A DNA stretch of 64,000 nucleotides from NCBI GenBank assembly GCA_023511625.1, contig JAIMBD010000004.1:62001-126000 (forward strand), read 5' to 3'. The position numbers were made by a program, and so were the translations under genes. The notes beneath the pieces are model-generated. The model had not been told where the DNA came from and searched no databases. It worked only from the letters and a program-made list of their open reading frames with translations. Of the stretch, positions 36,486 to 46,036 are shown piece by piece (within the stretch, counting starts at the first letter, position 1; every line of letters begins with the position of its first letter). Origin of the DNA: Bacillota bacterium (lineage in GTDB: Bacteria; Bacillota; Sulfobacillia; Sulfobacillales; Sulfobacillaceae).

Positions 36486-37388
36486 ATGGGGCGAAGGGCA
36501 CGCGTGAGACCCTTTTGGGCCCTGTTGGCCCTGGTGGCAGCTCTCGGTGCCGTGGCGCTCTGGCGCCTCCTGCTTCCGCCCCAACCGCCGGCCCCGGTGC
36601 TGCCGGTGGCCTTGACCGGCGGCGATCCCCTTTTGGCCATGCCGTGGTTCGTGGCCCAGCGCCTCGGAGCCTTCCGCACCGTCGGCGTCTTGCCCGAACC
36701 GGCTCCGGGAGGCATCCGTCTTGGGCCTCCCCTACCCTGGACGGCACCGGTGATGGGATACCTCGCCGTGCGCCCCGACGTGGTGCTGGTCGCGCCCACT
36801 GCCGACCCGCACTTTCGTTGGGCCCAGGTCCAGGCACTACCGCTGGCCTACCAGGCCGACGACCCCGCCGTCCGGACCTGGACCGAGGCGGTCCTGGCCC
36901 AACACAGTGTGCGACCGCGCTCCTGGGAGCCGCTCTCCCAAAAGGCCATCGCCCAGCTCTGGCCTCGGCAATACCTGCCGTACGCGGTCGTCCCGCTGAC
37001 TGCAGTGCCTACCCTGGAACGCCTTTGCCCCACCACGCACATCCTCGCCTTCCTGGGCGGGTCCACAGGCCCCTTGCCGATCCTGACAGTCAATGGGCGC
37101 AATCCGGCGCTGATCCGTTTTCTCGCCGGCCTCAACCTCGGCCTGTGGTACCTCCACACCGAGCCGCCAAACCGAATCGGCCGCCTGCTGGCCGGAGTGG
37201 ACGGGCGCTCGGCAGCCGAGTGGGCCAAGCTCGACGCCCTCGGTCGACGCTACCGGTTGTGGCCCGCCACCACCTATCCCGACGCCGCCTTGTGGCACCG
37301 GTTGGAGCAGTGGCAGCCGACTGCGCCCGACTACCGCGCGGCAGTCGAGCCAGAGGCGGCGCTGTCGGCGTTGCAGCTCTTGCCGTAA
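36486..37388 (+). CDS. Membrane-anchored orphan protein resembling an ABC solute-binding protein
   Basis: A 300-residue protein with a basic start and one hydrophobic helix (FWALLALVAALGAVALWRLLL), then an exported region. The segment GGDPLLAMPWFVAQRLGAF recalls the opening strand-helix of SsuA/NMT1-type binding proteins (G-x-x-P-L-x-x-A...VA-x-x-x-G-x-F), and NRIGRLLAGVDGRS could belong to the second lobe. This is a resemblance, not a firm match. GAGGTG lies 8 nt before the ATG. It has no transporter genes beside it; the nearest importer without a binding protein is at 6-9 kb. Its last 58 bp overlap the convergent GNAT gene. Confidence 0.55.
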   Translation: MGRRARVRPFWALLALVAALGAVALWRLLLPPQPPAPVLPVALTGGDPLLAMPWFVAQRLGAFRTVGVLPEPAPGGIRLGPPLPWTAPVMGYLAVRPDVVLVAPTADPHFRWAQVQALPLAYQADDPAVRTWTEAVLAQHSVRPRSWEPLSQKAIAQLWPRQYLPYAVVPLTAVPTLERLCPTTHILAFLGGSTGPLPILTVNGRNPALIRFLAGLNLGLWYLHTEPPNRIGRLLAGVDGRSAAEWAKLDALGRRYRLWPATTYPDAALWHRLEQWQPTAPDYRAAVEPEAALSALQLLP

Positions 37389-37903
37389 TAGCGCGCGCGG
37401 TCGATTTCCATCAAAAACAGGCTCGGAGAACCCGGCAGGCGATCCGACGGGGGCAAGACGCCCGTCTTGCGAAACCCGAGCTTGCGGTAGACGTGCAGCG
37501 CCCGCGCGTTGTCCTCGGTCACCCGCAGGTACACCCGCTCGCAGGCCAGTTCCGCAAACGCCACCTCCAGTCCCTCGCGCAGAGCGGCCGTGCCGATCCC
37601 GCGGTCCCAATACCGCTTGTCGCCGATGGAGATGCGGATCTCCGCCCTCCCGGCCCGCCATGCGATGTGCTCCAACTCCAAGTCGCCGATGAGGGCCCCG
37701 TCTTGGCTGACGATGGCAAACCCCGTGCGGTGCCGGTCGCGTTGGAGCGCTTGCCACCAACCGCCTGCCTCCTCGCCGTCCGGGAACTTCCGCCCGCAAA
37801 AGTACGCGATCTCGGGGTCTTGTTCCCAGGCCTTCAAGGTCGGCACATCGGCCTCCGCCAGCGGTCGAATCCAGCGATACCTGCCCTCGAGGGCGACTAT
37901 CAT
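37331..37903 (-). CDS. GNAT-family N-acetyltransferase (RimJ/RimL-like)
   Basis: A 190-residue acetyltransferase. The acetyl-CoA loop is RYWDRGIGTAALREGLEVAF near residue 98 (R/Q-x-x-G-x-G/A), and VTEDNARALHVYRKLGFRKTG near 133 is the C-terminal signature. The N-terminal IRPLAEADVPTLKAWEQDPEI is typical of the RimJ/RimL-type subgroup that modifies protein N-termini or small amines. Substrate unknown. I chose the ATG at 37903 with GAGGTG upstream. It lies before engB in the same orientation, 136 bp away. Confidence 0.85.
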   Translation of the reverse strand: MIVALEGRYRWIRPLAEADVPTLKAWEQDPEIAYFCGRKFPDGEEAGGWWQALQRDRHRTGFAIVSQDGALIGDLELEHIAWRAGRAEIRISIGDKRYWDRGIGTAALREGLEVAFAELACERVYLRVTEDNARALHVYRKLGFRKTGVLPPSDRLPGSPSLFLMEIDRARYYGKSCNADSAASGSTAAR

Positions 37904-38039
37904 TCCCGTCACCTCGCCAACCGAAGTCGGTCCTCAAGATTCGACAAAAAGTCCCCGGGTCCTTTCGGGCCGGGGGCAGAGATCAGTGGCAAGGATGGAC
38001 GAAGGCGGTATGCCTGGACAGGCTCGGCAAACGGTGCGC

Positions 38040-38600
38040 TCAGAGCGCCAGCCCCAAGCCGCGAATGGCGGTCTTCAGCGCCTCGAGATTCTCGCGGGTT
38101 TTGGCCGAGAGCATCAGCACCGGCCGTCCCCACGCGGTCGCGAGCGCCGCTTCCCGTGCCCGACGCTCGGCTTGGTTCAGTTTATCCACTTTGTTGGCCA
38201 CCACCACCAACCAGAGGTTGCGCGTGGCCGCCCACTCCAGCAGCTGATACTCCTCGGCCTCCGGATCCCGGCGGCAGTCTTGCACCACCACGCCGCCCAG
38301 TAGCGGCTGGCGCTGGGTCAGGTACCATTCCACCATTTCCCCCATGGCTTCGCGGCGGGACTTGCTGGTCCGGGCATAGCCGTATCCCGGAAGGTCGACC
38401 AGGTACCAGCCGCGCATGGGGTAAAAGCTCACCGTCTGGGTTTTGCCCGGCGTGGCGCTCACCGGTGCCTGGCGGCGGCCGACCAAGGCGTTGAGCAGAG
38501 AAGACTTGCCGGCGTTGGACCGACCCATGAGGGCCAACTCCGGCCAGCCCGCATCCGGAAGGGCAAAGGCCGAAGGGGTCGGACGGCGCCTATCCGACAT
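38040..38600 (-). CDS. engB: Ribosome biogenesis GTPase EngB (YsxC)
   Basis: A 186-residue GTPase: G1 [16 protein letters not shown] near residue 27, G3 [10 protein letters not shown] with Arg/Lys-rich SKSRREAMG following, G4 VANKVDKL, and SAKT. YsxC is needed for late 50S assembly. The reading frame starts 11 bp before the end of lon, so the two genes overlap and are probably coupled; the order lon-engB is as in Bacillus. In Bacillus the hemAXCDBL cluster follows; here it is replaced by the GNAT, orphan and groES genes. Confidence 0.94.
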   Translation of the reverse strand: MSDRRRPTPSAFALPDAGWPELALMGRSNAGKSSLLNALVGRRQAPVSATPGKTQTVSFYPMRGWYLVDLPGYGYARTSKSRREAMGEMVEWYLTQRQPLLGGVVVQDCRRDPEAEEYQLLEWAATRNLWLVVVANKVDKLNQAERRAREAALATAWGRPVLMLSAKTRENLEALKTAIRGLGLAL

Positions 38601-40914
38601 GATCCTCCACGCGCTTTTTCAGGGCCAAGCGCAGGACTTCGTCCAAATGGCGGACGAAGTGAATGGTCATGGCGCGCTGCACCGGCCGCGGGATCTCCTC
38701 AAGGTCCCGTCGATTCTCTTCGGGGAGGATGAGTTCGCGAATCCCGGCACGGTGCGCCGCCAACGCCTTCTCCTTGATCCCCCCCACCGGGAGCACCCGG
38801 CCGCGCAGGGTGATCTCGCCGGTCATGGCCAAGTCGGCACTGACGGGGGTGTTGGTCAGAGCTGAGACCATGGCCGTGGCCATGGCGATGCCGGCTGAAG
38901 GGCCGTCCTTGGGGATGGCACCTTCGGGCACATGCACGTGCAGGTCCAGGGTTTCGTGAAACATGGGGTCGATGCCGAGCTCGCGCGCCCGCGAGCGCAC
39001 ATAACTGAATGCCGCCCGCGCCGACTCCTGCATGACGTCACCGAGTTGCCCCGTCAAGAGCAACTGCCCTTTGCCCGGCATGGTGGTAACCTCGATGGGC
39101 ATGACATCGCCCCCAACCTCCGTCACTGCCAAGCCGGTGACGATGCCCACCTGGTCCTTCTCCTCGGCCGCGCGGTGGCGTACGCGCTCGGGCCCGAGGT
39201 AATGCGCCACGCGGCTACGGGTGACCCGAATAGGCACGGCATGGCCGGTCAAGATCTCGCGGGCCGCCTTGCGCAGGATGCTGCCGAGTTCGCGCTCCAA
39301 CTGCCGCACCCCCGCCTCTTGGGTGTAATGGCGGATGACCAGCGACAGCGCGCGGTCGGTCACCTCCACCTGTTCGGCCGTCAACCCGTGCTGCTCCCGC
39401 TGCTTCGGCCACAGGTACTGGCGAGCGATGTGCAGCTTCTCCTCCTCGGTGTAGCCGGGGATGACGATGGTCTCCATGCGGTCGGCCAACGGTCGCGGAA
39501 TGGTGTGGAGCACATTGGCAGTGGTGATGAACATCACCTGTGACAGGTCAAAGGGCAATTCGATGTAATGGTCGGAAAAGCGCACGTTTTGTTCGGGATC
39601 CAGCACCTCCAGCAACGCCGCCGACGGGTCACCGCGAAAGTCCATCGCCATCTTGTCCACTTCGTCGAGGAGAAACAAGGGGTTCTTGGAACCGGCCTGG
39701 CGGATGCCCTGGATGATCCGGCCGGGCATGGCCCCAACGTAGGTGCGCCGGTGCCCGCGGATCTCGGCTTCGTCGCGCACGCCGCCCAGGGACATGCGCA
39801 CGAAGTTGCGCCCCGTAGCCCGGGCGATGGACCGCGCGAGCGACGTCTTGCCCACGCCGGGCGGCCCCACCAGGCACAGGATGGGCCCTTTGAGCGACTT
39901 GGACAACTGGCGCACGGCCAAATATTCGAGGATGCGCTCCTTGACCTTGGTCAAGCCGTAGTGGTCGGCATCCAATATCCGCTCTGCCTCTTGGATGTCG
40001 AGGCGCTCTGGGGTGGTCACGGCCCAGGGCAGGGATAACAGCCAATCGACATAGGTGCGCACCACCACTGCCTCGGCGGCCATGGGTGGCATTTTGGCCA
40101 AGCGGTCGATCTCCCGCTCGATCTTCTCCCGCACCTCTTCGCCGACGTCGCCCAGTTGCTCTAAGCGCGCCTTGAGTTCCTCGATCTCGGTCTGCTGGTC
40201 ATCGCGCTCCCCGAGTTCGCGCTGGATGGCCTTGAGCTGCTCGCGCAGGTAGTACTCCTTCTGCGAGCGCTCCATCTGCTTGCGCACCCGCACGTTGATC
40301 CGCCGCTCGATCTCCAACAGCTCAATCTGGTGGGAGAGCAAATCCGAGACCTTGGTCAGCCGCTCCTTGGCCGAAAACGTCTCCAACACCTCTTGCTTGT
40401 CGGCCGTGCGGACGTCGAGGTAACTGACGATGGTATCGGCCAGGCGACCGGGATCGTCCAGATTCATGGATAGGGAGGCCTCGCCCGGCATGCGTTTGGA
40501 GTTCTTGATGTATTGCTCGAAGAGTTCGACCACCGCGTGCATCAGGGCTTCGGTTTCGGCGCCGGTCTCGGTCACCTCTTCCACTGGCTCTACCGTGGCG
40601 CGGTAATACCCATCGGCATCCTCGATGGCCACCACCTTGCCCCGGGCCCGCCCCTCGACCACGACCTTAGAGCCCCCGCCGGCCATCTTCAGGAGCTGCT
40701 TGACCTCGCCGATGACGCCCACCCGGTAGAGGTCATCGATCCCGGGGTGGTCTTGACGAATGTCCTTTTGGGCTACAAAGATGAGTTCGCGGTTCTCCAG
40801 CATGGCGGCCTCGAGCGCGCGCAGGCTCCGCTCGCGGCCTACTTCGAGGGGCACCACCATATAGGGGAAGACCAAGACCCCCCGGAGCGGCAACAACGGC
40901 AATTCGATCGGCAT
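38590..40914 (-). CDS. lon: ATP-dependent protease Lon (LonA)
   Basis: A 774-residue Lon. The N-terminal LON domain starts [19 protein letters not shown]. Walker [16 protein letters not shown] lies near residue 350, Walker [10 protein letters not shown] near 415, and the Ser-Lys protease dyad has Ser in [11 protein letters not shown] near 675 and Lys in [14 protein letters not shown]. It degrades misfolded and regulatory proteins in the cytosol. The ATG at 40914 (GAGGGGGG upstream) starts the homology. A -10-like TAGAAT (40942-40937) lies just upstream. Confidence 0.96.
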   Translation of the reverse strand: MPIELPLLPLRGVLVFPYMVVPLEVGRERSLRALEAAMLENRELIFVAQKDIRQDHPGIDDLYRVGVIGEVKQLLKMAGGGSKVVVEGRARGKVVAIEDADGYYRATVEPVEEVTETGAETEALMHAVVELFEQYIKNSKRMPGEASLSMNLDDPGRLADTIVSYLDVRTADKQEVLETFSAKERLTKVSDLLSHQIELLEIERRINVRVRKQMERSQKEYYLREQLKAIQRELGERDDQQTEIEELKARLEQLGDVGEEVREKIEREIDRLAKMPPMAAEAVVVRTYVDWLLSLPWAVTTPERLDIQEAERILDADHYGLTKVKERILEYLAVRQLSKSLKGPILCLVGPPGVGKTSLARSIARATGRNFVRMSLGGVRDEAEIRGHRRTYVGAMPGRIIQGIRQAGSKNPLFLLDEVDKMAMDFRGDPSAALLEVLDPEQNVRFSDHYIELPFDLSQVMFITTANVLHTIPRPLADRMETIVIPGYTEEEKLHIARQYLWPKQREQHGLTAEQVEVTDRALSLVIRHYTQEAGVRQLERELGSILRKAAREILTGHAVPIRVTRSRVAHYLGPERVRHRAAEEKDQVGIVTGLAVTEVGGDVMPIEVTTMPGKGQLLLTGQLGDVMQESARAAFSYVRSRARELGIDPMFHETLDLHVHVPEGAIPKDGPSAGIAMATAMVSALTNTPVSADLAMTGEITLRGRVLPVGGIKEKALAAHRAGIRELILPEENRRDLEEIPRPVQRAMTIHFVRHLDEVLRLALKKRVEDHVG

Positions 40915-40984
40915 GCTGACCCCCCTCACCTTTCCTATTCTATCCCAAGCCCCGGGGGGATACTATCCGCGCCCCAGAACGCCA

Positions 40985-41014
40985 GGCAGCGGGTGGTGAA
41001 CCCCACCCGCTGCC
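40985..41014 (-). terminator. Strong hairpin between the amidohydrolase gene and lon
   Basis: GGCAGCGGGTGG (40985-40996) and its perfect complement (41003-41014) make a 12-bp stem with a 6-nt loop. It lies 14 bp after the amidohydrolase stop codon. A T-run is lacking on the minus strand (TGGCGTTCTGG follows), so it may be a weak terminator or a processing signal. Confidence 0.55.
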
Positions 41015-41027
41015 CGAAGGGCGCCTT

Positions 41028-42020
41028 TTAGCGGAGCGGCATCAGGCGGCGGGCATTGCCTTCGTAGATCTGGCGGCGTTCGGCCTCGGGAATCGGCAAC
41101 TGGTCGAGGACGCGAATGGTCTCGCGAATAAAGCGGGCTCCCCCCTCGGGGTCAAAAGGACAGTCGCTGGCAAACAGGCAGTGTTCGGCGCCAAAGAACT
41201 CGTAACCCAAACGGGTGGCGTTGGCGGCACCAAACAGGGCCGTGTCGGCGTAAAACCGCTTGAAGTACTCGAGCGCTGGCCGCGCCAAAGGCTCGTACTC
41301 CTCTCCGATGCTCCGCTGCCCCATCACGTCCAGGCCCGGGCTGATGCGCCCCTCAAAGTAGGGCACCATGCCGCCCATGTGGTGGGTGACGATGACCAGG
41401 TCCGGCAGCCGTTCCATGACCCGCGAGAAGACCAGGCGGGCCATGGCCACGCTGGTCTCGTAAGGCCAGCCGAAGGCCCACCACAACTCGTAGCGGGACT
41501 TGGTCTCGGTCTGGTAGTCCGGAAAGGTGGCAGGGCGGGTAGGGTGGAGAAACATGGGGATGTGCCGTTCCGCCGCCCGGGCAAAGATGGGAAAGAAGTC
41601 GGGGTGGTCGAGCGGGCGCCCGTTGACGTTGGAGTAGATCTGGACCCCGGCCGCACCCAGTTGGTCCCACGCGCGGTCCATCTCCCGCACGGCCGCCTCG
41701 GGATTGTTCATAGGCAGCGCGGCCAGAAAGCTGGGAAACCGGTCCCGATGCCGCGCCACAATCTCGGCCAGGGCGTCGTTACCGATGCGGGCCAATTCCG
41801 GCGACTCGTCCGGTCCGGCCAGCACCTCCGGGGCCGGAGAGGCCAAGGAGAGGACTTGTTGCAGGTCGTCGTAGGGATCGAGCAGGCGCAGGCGGGCATC
41901 GAGGTCCCACAAGGTGGGAATGTGGGCATCGCGCTTGGCGATCTCGAGGTGTCCGGTCAGCTTCTCGATCCGCTCCATGAAGGGCCTGGGCAGGAAATGG
42001 GTAAAGACGTCGAGTTTCAC
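41028..42020 (-). CDS. Amidohydrolase-2 family protein (ACMSD/resorcylate decarboxylase-like)
   Basis: A 330-residue metal-dependent TIM-barrel enzyme. The N-terminal DVFTHFLPRPFMERI provides an H-x-x-x-P strand in place of the usual HxH. Later HPTRPATFPDY, the metal His in VTHHMGGMVPYFEGRI, and the Asp of HCLFASDCPFDPEGG fit the amidohydrolase-2 decarboxylase/hydrolase group. RYELWWAFGWPYETSVAMARL is a well-conserved family helix. Substrate probably an aromatic or unsaturated acid; not determinable. AAAGGAGG precedes the ATG. It is inserted between lonB and lon. Confidence 0.8.
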   Translation of the reverse strand: MKLDVFTHFLPRPFMERIEKLTGHLEIAKRDAHIPTLWDLDARLRLLDPYDDLQQVLSLASPAPEVLAGPDESPELARIGNDALAEIVARHRDRFPSFLAALPMNNPEAAVREMDRAWDQLGAAGVQIYSNVNGRPLDHPDFFPIFARAAERHIPMFLHPTRPATFPDYQTETKSRYELWWAFGWPYETSVAMARLVFSRVMERLPDLVIVTHHMGGMVPYFEGRISPGLDVMGQRSIGEEYEPLARPALEYFKRFYADTALFGAANATRLGYEFFGAEHCLFASDCPFDPEGGARFIRETIRVLDQLPIPEAERRQIYEGNARRLMPLR

Positions 42021-42193
42021 CGTGGTTCCTCCTTTATCGCTCCGTCGCTCCCCCGGGGGACGGCGACATGCGGGCCGAGGGCCCGTGCGGCCCTGAAGGC
42101 CATGGGCTCAACGTTTACACTATTCGCCTTTCGGGTCGAGAATCCTGCCCCTGTCAAGATCCGGCTCCCAAATTGGGTGCCTGCGCGGCCACT

Positions 42194-43885
42194 CTAGCCC
42201 CCGGTGGGGGCCGGAGGCGCACTGGCGGACAACAGCTCAGCCGGAGCCAAAGTGCCTGCGGGGGCTTCGGCGTCGGCCGCCACCAACGCCCGGCTCCAGA
42301 CCTCAGCCAGGTTGGCCACTGCCACCACTTCGATGCCTTCCCAGTTGGCCATCGACTGTTGCCAGTTTTCGCGAGGAATGAGCACCGTGCGGCACCCAGC
42401 CAACCGCGCCGCTTCGATTTTGGCCACGACGCCCCCCACCGGTTTGACGGCGCCCAGGATGGAGATCTCCCCGGTCATGGCCACGCGGTTGTCACACGGT
42501 CGCCCGGTCATGGCCGAGTACAGCGCCGTCGCGATGGCCACCCCAGCCGAAGGGCCGTCGAGGGGCATGCCGCCGGGGAAGTTCAGGTGCAAATCGTAGC
42601 GATCCGGATCGAGCCCCTGTCCGCGGAGCACCGTGAGCACGTTCTCCACCGACGCGCGGGCCGTCGACTTCCGCCGCACCACCCGGCCGAGTCCGGCCAT
42701 TTCCTCCTCATCCACCACGCCGGTCACGTACAGGCGCCCGCGTCGGCCCCGCACCGGTACGGCAATGGCCTCGACCTCCAAGACCGTGCCGAGGTTCGGC
42801 CCGTAGACGGCAAGGCCGTTGACGACGCCCACCGCCGGGCGTGTCCCCACTTTTTTGTCCAGGCGGGGATTGTGCTGACCCGAGTTGACCACCCACTCCA
42901 CGTCGGTCTGGGCGATGTGGGACCGACCTTCGGTCAGGGCCACGCCAGCCGCAAGCTGCATCATGTTGACCGCCTCTCGCCCGTTGGTGGCGTACCGTTT
43001 AATCACGTCTAAGGCCCCCCGCTCCACCTCCGTCCCCATGCGCCGGGCTGCGTTGGCGGCCACTTCGCCCACCTCGTCGGACGTCAGCGGGCGAAAGAAG
43101 ATCTCAAGGCAGCGCGAGCGGATGGCCGGCGGGATCTCGCTGGGTTGCCGGGTGGTGGCTCCTACCAGGCGAAAGTCGGCCGGCAGCCCGTTCTCGAAGA
43201 TATCCTGGATGTGAGCCGGCAGGTTGTGGTCCTCAGGGTTGTAATAGGCCGACTCGAAGAACACCTTGCGGTCTTCCAAGACCTTCAAGAGCTTGTTCAT
43301 CTGAATCGGATGCAGTTCTCCGATCTCGTCGATGAACAAGATGCCCCCGTGGGCCCGGGTCACGGCCCCGGGTTTTGGCTGTGGAATGCCGGCGATGCCC
43401 AGCGGCCCTGCCCCTTGGTAGATGGGGTCGTGGACGCTGCCGATAAGCGGGTCGGCGATCCCGCGCTCGTCAAATCGCGCCGTGGTGGCGTCGATCTCGA
43501 CAAACTTGGCGTCAGGCCCAAACGGGGACAGCGGGTTGCGTTTGGCTTCCTCCAATACCAGGCGGGCAGCGGCCGTCTTGCCCACGCCGGGAGGCCCGTA
43601 GATGAGGACGTGTTGAGGGTTCGGGCCGCACAGGGCCGCCTTGAGGGCTCGGATGCCATCGGCCTGACCTACGATCTCCTCAAACCGCGTGGGCCGGGTC
43701 AGCTCAGAGAGCGGTTCGGTCAGGCGAATGGCTCGCAGCCGCCGCAGCTTTTCGATCTCCTTGCGCGACTCGCGCTCGATCAGGATCTTGTTGCCCTGCT
43801 GGGACTTCAGGAGGTTCCAGAAATAGAGTCCGATGATGATGGCAAAAATGAATTGCACCCACGTGACCAGGTTGGTGAACGTCAT
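42194..43885 (-). CDS. lonB: Sporulation-associated ATP-dependent protease LonB
   Basis: A 563-residue membrane-bound Lon. The N-terminus is a single helix (LVTWVQFIFAIIIGLYFWNLLK), followed by a basic linker and the AAA domain with [20 protein letters not shown] near residue 107. The protease domain has GGMPLDGPSAGVAIAT with the catalytic Ser near 452 and Lys in VKPVGGVVAKIEAARL. In Bacillus LonB is made in the forespore. AAAGGAGGG precedes the ATG at 43885. It stands between clpX and lon, as in Bacillus, apart from the inserted amidohydrolase. Confidence 0.93.
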   Translation of the reverse strand: MTFTNLVTWVQFIFAIIIGLYFWNLLKSQQGNKILIERESRKEIEKLRRLRAIRLTEPLSELTRPTRFEEIVGQADGIRALKAALCGPNPQHVLIYGPPGVGKTAAARLVLEEAKRNPLSPFGPDAKFVEIDATTARFDERGIADPLIGSVHDPIYQGAGPLGIAGIPQPKPGAVTRAHGGILFIDEIGELHPIQMNKLLKVLEDRKVFFESAYYNPEDHNLPAHIQDIFENGLPADFRLVGATTRQPSEIPPAIRSRCLEIFFRPLTSDEVGEVAANAARRMGTEVERGALDVIKRYATNGREAVNMMQLAAGVALTEGRSHIAQTDVEWVVNSGQHNPRLDKKVGTRPAVGVVNGLAVYGPNLGTVLEVEAIAVPVRGRRGRLYVTGVVDEEEMAGLGRVVRRKSTARASVENVLTVLRGQGLDPDRYDLHLNFPGGMPLDGPSAGVAIATALYSAMTGRPCDNRVAMTGEISILGAVKPVGGVVAKIEAARLAGCRTVLIPRENWQQSMANWEGIEVVAVANLAEVWSRALVAADAEAPAGTLAPAELLSASAPPAPTGG

Positions 43886-44038
43886 CGGGCCCTCCTTTCC
43901 ACGCCGCACCGTCCACAGGATGGCGTCGCCCGGATAGTGTCCCCCCTGCCCCGGGGGCTATATCGGCAATTGATGGGGCGGCATCGTCATGGAAATTATG
44001 TCCGTTGGCCCGGCCATCCAAACCTGGGTCGTCAACCC

Positions 44039-44074
44039 AAAAAAGACCGCCGGGCCTGTCTGAAGGCCCGGCGG
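44039..44074 (-). terminator. Terminator after clpX
   Basis: A perfect 10-bp stem CCGCCGGGCC / GGCCCGGCGG (44047-44056 with 44065-44074), 8-nt loop. On the minus strand it is followed by TCTTTTTTGGG, a run of six T. It ends the tig-clpP-clpX transcript. Confidence 0.88.
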
Positions 44075-44090
44075 TGTTGTCAAGCGCCGA

Positions 44091-45365
44091 CTACGCCGTC
44101 TCCTCTTTCTGCTTCTTCGCCCGCTTGGCTCGGTCTTGGGTCACCAAGAGAGGCGGCTCACGCTTTTCCACCACCTCGCGCGTCACCACGCATTTGGCGA
44201 TGTCGTTGCGCGACGGCATCTCGTACATCACGTCCAGCATGATGTCCTCGATGATGGCCCGCAACGCCCGCGCGCCGGTGTTGCGCCGAATGGCCTCGGC
44301 CGCCACGGCCGCCACGGCGTCTTCCTTGAACTCGAGCTCGATGTTGTCGAGCGCCAAAAGCTTCTGGTACTGCTTGATCAGCGCATTGCGCGGCTCGGTC
44401 AGGATCTTGATCAAAGCCTTCTCATCCAAAGCGTCCAAAGTGACCACGATCGGCAGACGGCCCACGAACTCCGGGATCAGGCCGAACTTCAGGAGGTCTT
44501 CCGGCATGATCTGCGCCAGGATCTCCCCGATGTTGGCATCCTTGTTGCTCTGGATCTCGGCGTTGAACCCGAGCCCCTTGCGCCCGATGCGCCGCTTGAT
44601 GATCTTGTCGATCCCGTCGAACGCGCCGCCGACGATGAATAGAATGTTGGTGGTGTCAATCTGGATAAACTCTTGGTGCGGGTGCTTGCGGCCCCCCTGG
44701 GGCGGCACCGAGGCCACGGTGCCCTCCAGGATCTTGAGCAGGGCCTGTTGCACGCCCTCGCCGGAAACGTCGCGGGTGATGGACGGGTTCTCCGACTTGC
44801 GGGCGATTTTGTCCACCTCGTCGATATAAACAATCCCCTTTTCGGCCTTCTCGACGTCATAGTCGGCCGCCTGGATCAGCTTGAGCAGGATGTTCTCGAC
44901 GTCTTCGCCCACGTACCCGGCTTCCGTCAAGGAGGTGGCATCGGCGATGGCAAAGGGGACGTTCAAAATCTTGGCCAGCGTCTGTGCGAGCAAGGTCTTG
45001 CCCGAGCCGGTCGGTCCCAACATCAAGATGTTAGACTTCTGCAGCTCGACGTCGTCGATCTTGCTGCCCATGTTGATGCGCTTGTAGTGGTTGTAGACCG
45101 CCACCGAGAGGGTCTTCTTCGCCCGCTCCTGTCCCACCACGTATTGGTCGAGGATGGCCTTGATGTCCTGCGGTTTGGGGATGTCCTTCAGTTCGAACTC
45201 GACGTCATCGTTGAGTTCCTCCTCGATGATCTCCGAGCATAGCTCAACGCACTCGTCGCAGATGTAGACGCCCCCTGGTCCGGCGATCAGGCGCTTGACC
45301 TGGTCCTGGTACTTCCCGCAGAACGAGCATTTCAGCTGTCCCTTTTCGTCGGTGAACTTGAACAT
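44091..45365 (-). CDS. clpX: ATP-dependent Clp protease unfoldase ClpX
   Basis: A 424-residue AAA+ unfoldase. The N-terminal zinc finger has [14 protein letters not shown] and CDECVELC. Walker [16 protein letters not shown] lies near residue 120, Walker [14 protein letters not shown] near 183, and the ClpP-binding loop contains IGF-equivalent GLGFNAE. The pore loop GYVGED is present. The ATG at 45365 starts the homology and lies 13 bp after the clpP stop. It works with the ClpP encoded upstream. Confidence 0.96.
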   Translation of the reverse strand: MFKFTDEKGQLKCSFCGKYQDQVKRLIAGPGGVYICDECVELCSEIIEEELNDDVEFELKDIPKPQDIKAILDQYVVGQERAKKTLSVAVYNHYKRINMGSKIDDVELQKSNILMLGPTGSGKTLLAQTLAKILNVPFAIADATSLTEAGYVGEDVENILLKLIQAADYDVEKAEKGIVYIDEVDKIARKSENPSITRDVSGEGVQQALLKILEGTVASVPPQGGRKHPHQEFIQIDTTNILFIVGGAFDGIDKIIKRRIGRKGLGFNAEIQSNKDANIGEILAQIMPEDLLKFGLIPEFVGRLPIVVTLDALDEKALIKILTEPRNALIKQYQKLLALDNIELEFKEDAVAAVAAEAIRRNTGARALRAIIEDIMLDVMYEMPSRNDIAKCVVTREVVEKREPPLLVTQDRAKRAKKQKEETA

Positions 45366-45378
45366 GCGACCACCCTCC

Positions 45379-45990
45379 TTACTGACCGCCGGCCTGTGAC
45401 TTCCCCCGTGGCACCACCACTTCGTCAATCAGATGATACGCCTTGGCCTCCTCTGCCGTCATCCAGTAGTCGCGTTGAGTTTCTTCCAGCACCTGTTCCA
45501 CCGAGTGATTGGTATGATAGGCCAAAATGCGCGCCAGCGTCTCGCGGCTGCGCAAAAGCTCGCGCATCTGAATCTCGACGTCCGTGGTGCGGCCCCCGAG
45601 GTTGTTGATCCACGGTTCGTGGATCATGATGCGGGCGTTCGGGAGGGCAAAGCGCTTCCCCGGTGCGCCGCCTGCCAACAAGAGCGCGCCCATGCTGGCC
45701 GCCATGCCCACGCAGATGGTCGACACGTCCGGCTTGATGTACTGCATGGTGTCGTAGATCCCGAGTCCCGCGCTGACTGAGCCCCCGGGAGAGTTGATGT
45801 AGAGGTGGATGTCCCGCTCCGGATCGTCACTCTCCAAAAACAGCAGCTGCGCGACCACCAAGTTGGCGACGTCGTCGTCGATGGCGTTCCCGAGGAAGAT
45901 GATGCGCTCCTTGAGGAGTCGGGAGTAGATGTCGTAGGACCGCTCTCCTCGGTTGGTCTGCTCAATCACCATGGGAATCAGGTAACTCAA
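45379..45990 (-). CDS. clpP: ATP-dependent Clp protease proteolytic subunit
   Basis: A 203-residue serine peptidase. The catalytic triad is Ser99 ([11 protein letters not shown]), His124 (RIMIHEP) and Asp174 (TQRDYWM). [14 protein letters not shown] near the N-terminus and [13 protein letters not shown] are standard. Translation starts at a TTG (45990) giving [11 protein letters not shown], with AAGGAGG about 9 nt upstream; the internal ATG at codon 7 would remove conserved residues. It lies 46 bp after tig. Confidence 0.96.
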   Translation of the reverse strand: MSYLIPMVIEQTNRGERSYDIYSRLLKERIIFLGNAIDDDVANLVVAQLLFLESDDPERDIHLYINSPGGSVSAGLGIYDTMQYIKPDVSTICVGMAASMGALLLAGGAPGKRFALPNARIMIHEPWINNLGGRTTDVEIQMRELLRSRETLARILAYHTNHSVEQVLEETQRDYWMTAEEAKAYHLIDEVVVPRGKSQAGGQ

Positions 45991-46036
45991 GGTCCAACTC
46001 CTCCTTACCGCTCGACCGCTCGCTGGTTTGCGGGGG

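Noticed and set aside
36416-38494. 692-residue plus-strand frame
   Set aside because: Runs over three real genes in other frames; no motif.
42151-42156. TTGACA upstream of the amidohydrolase as a promoter
   Set aside because: No acceptable -10 box at 16-18 bp.
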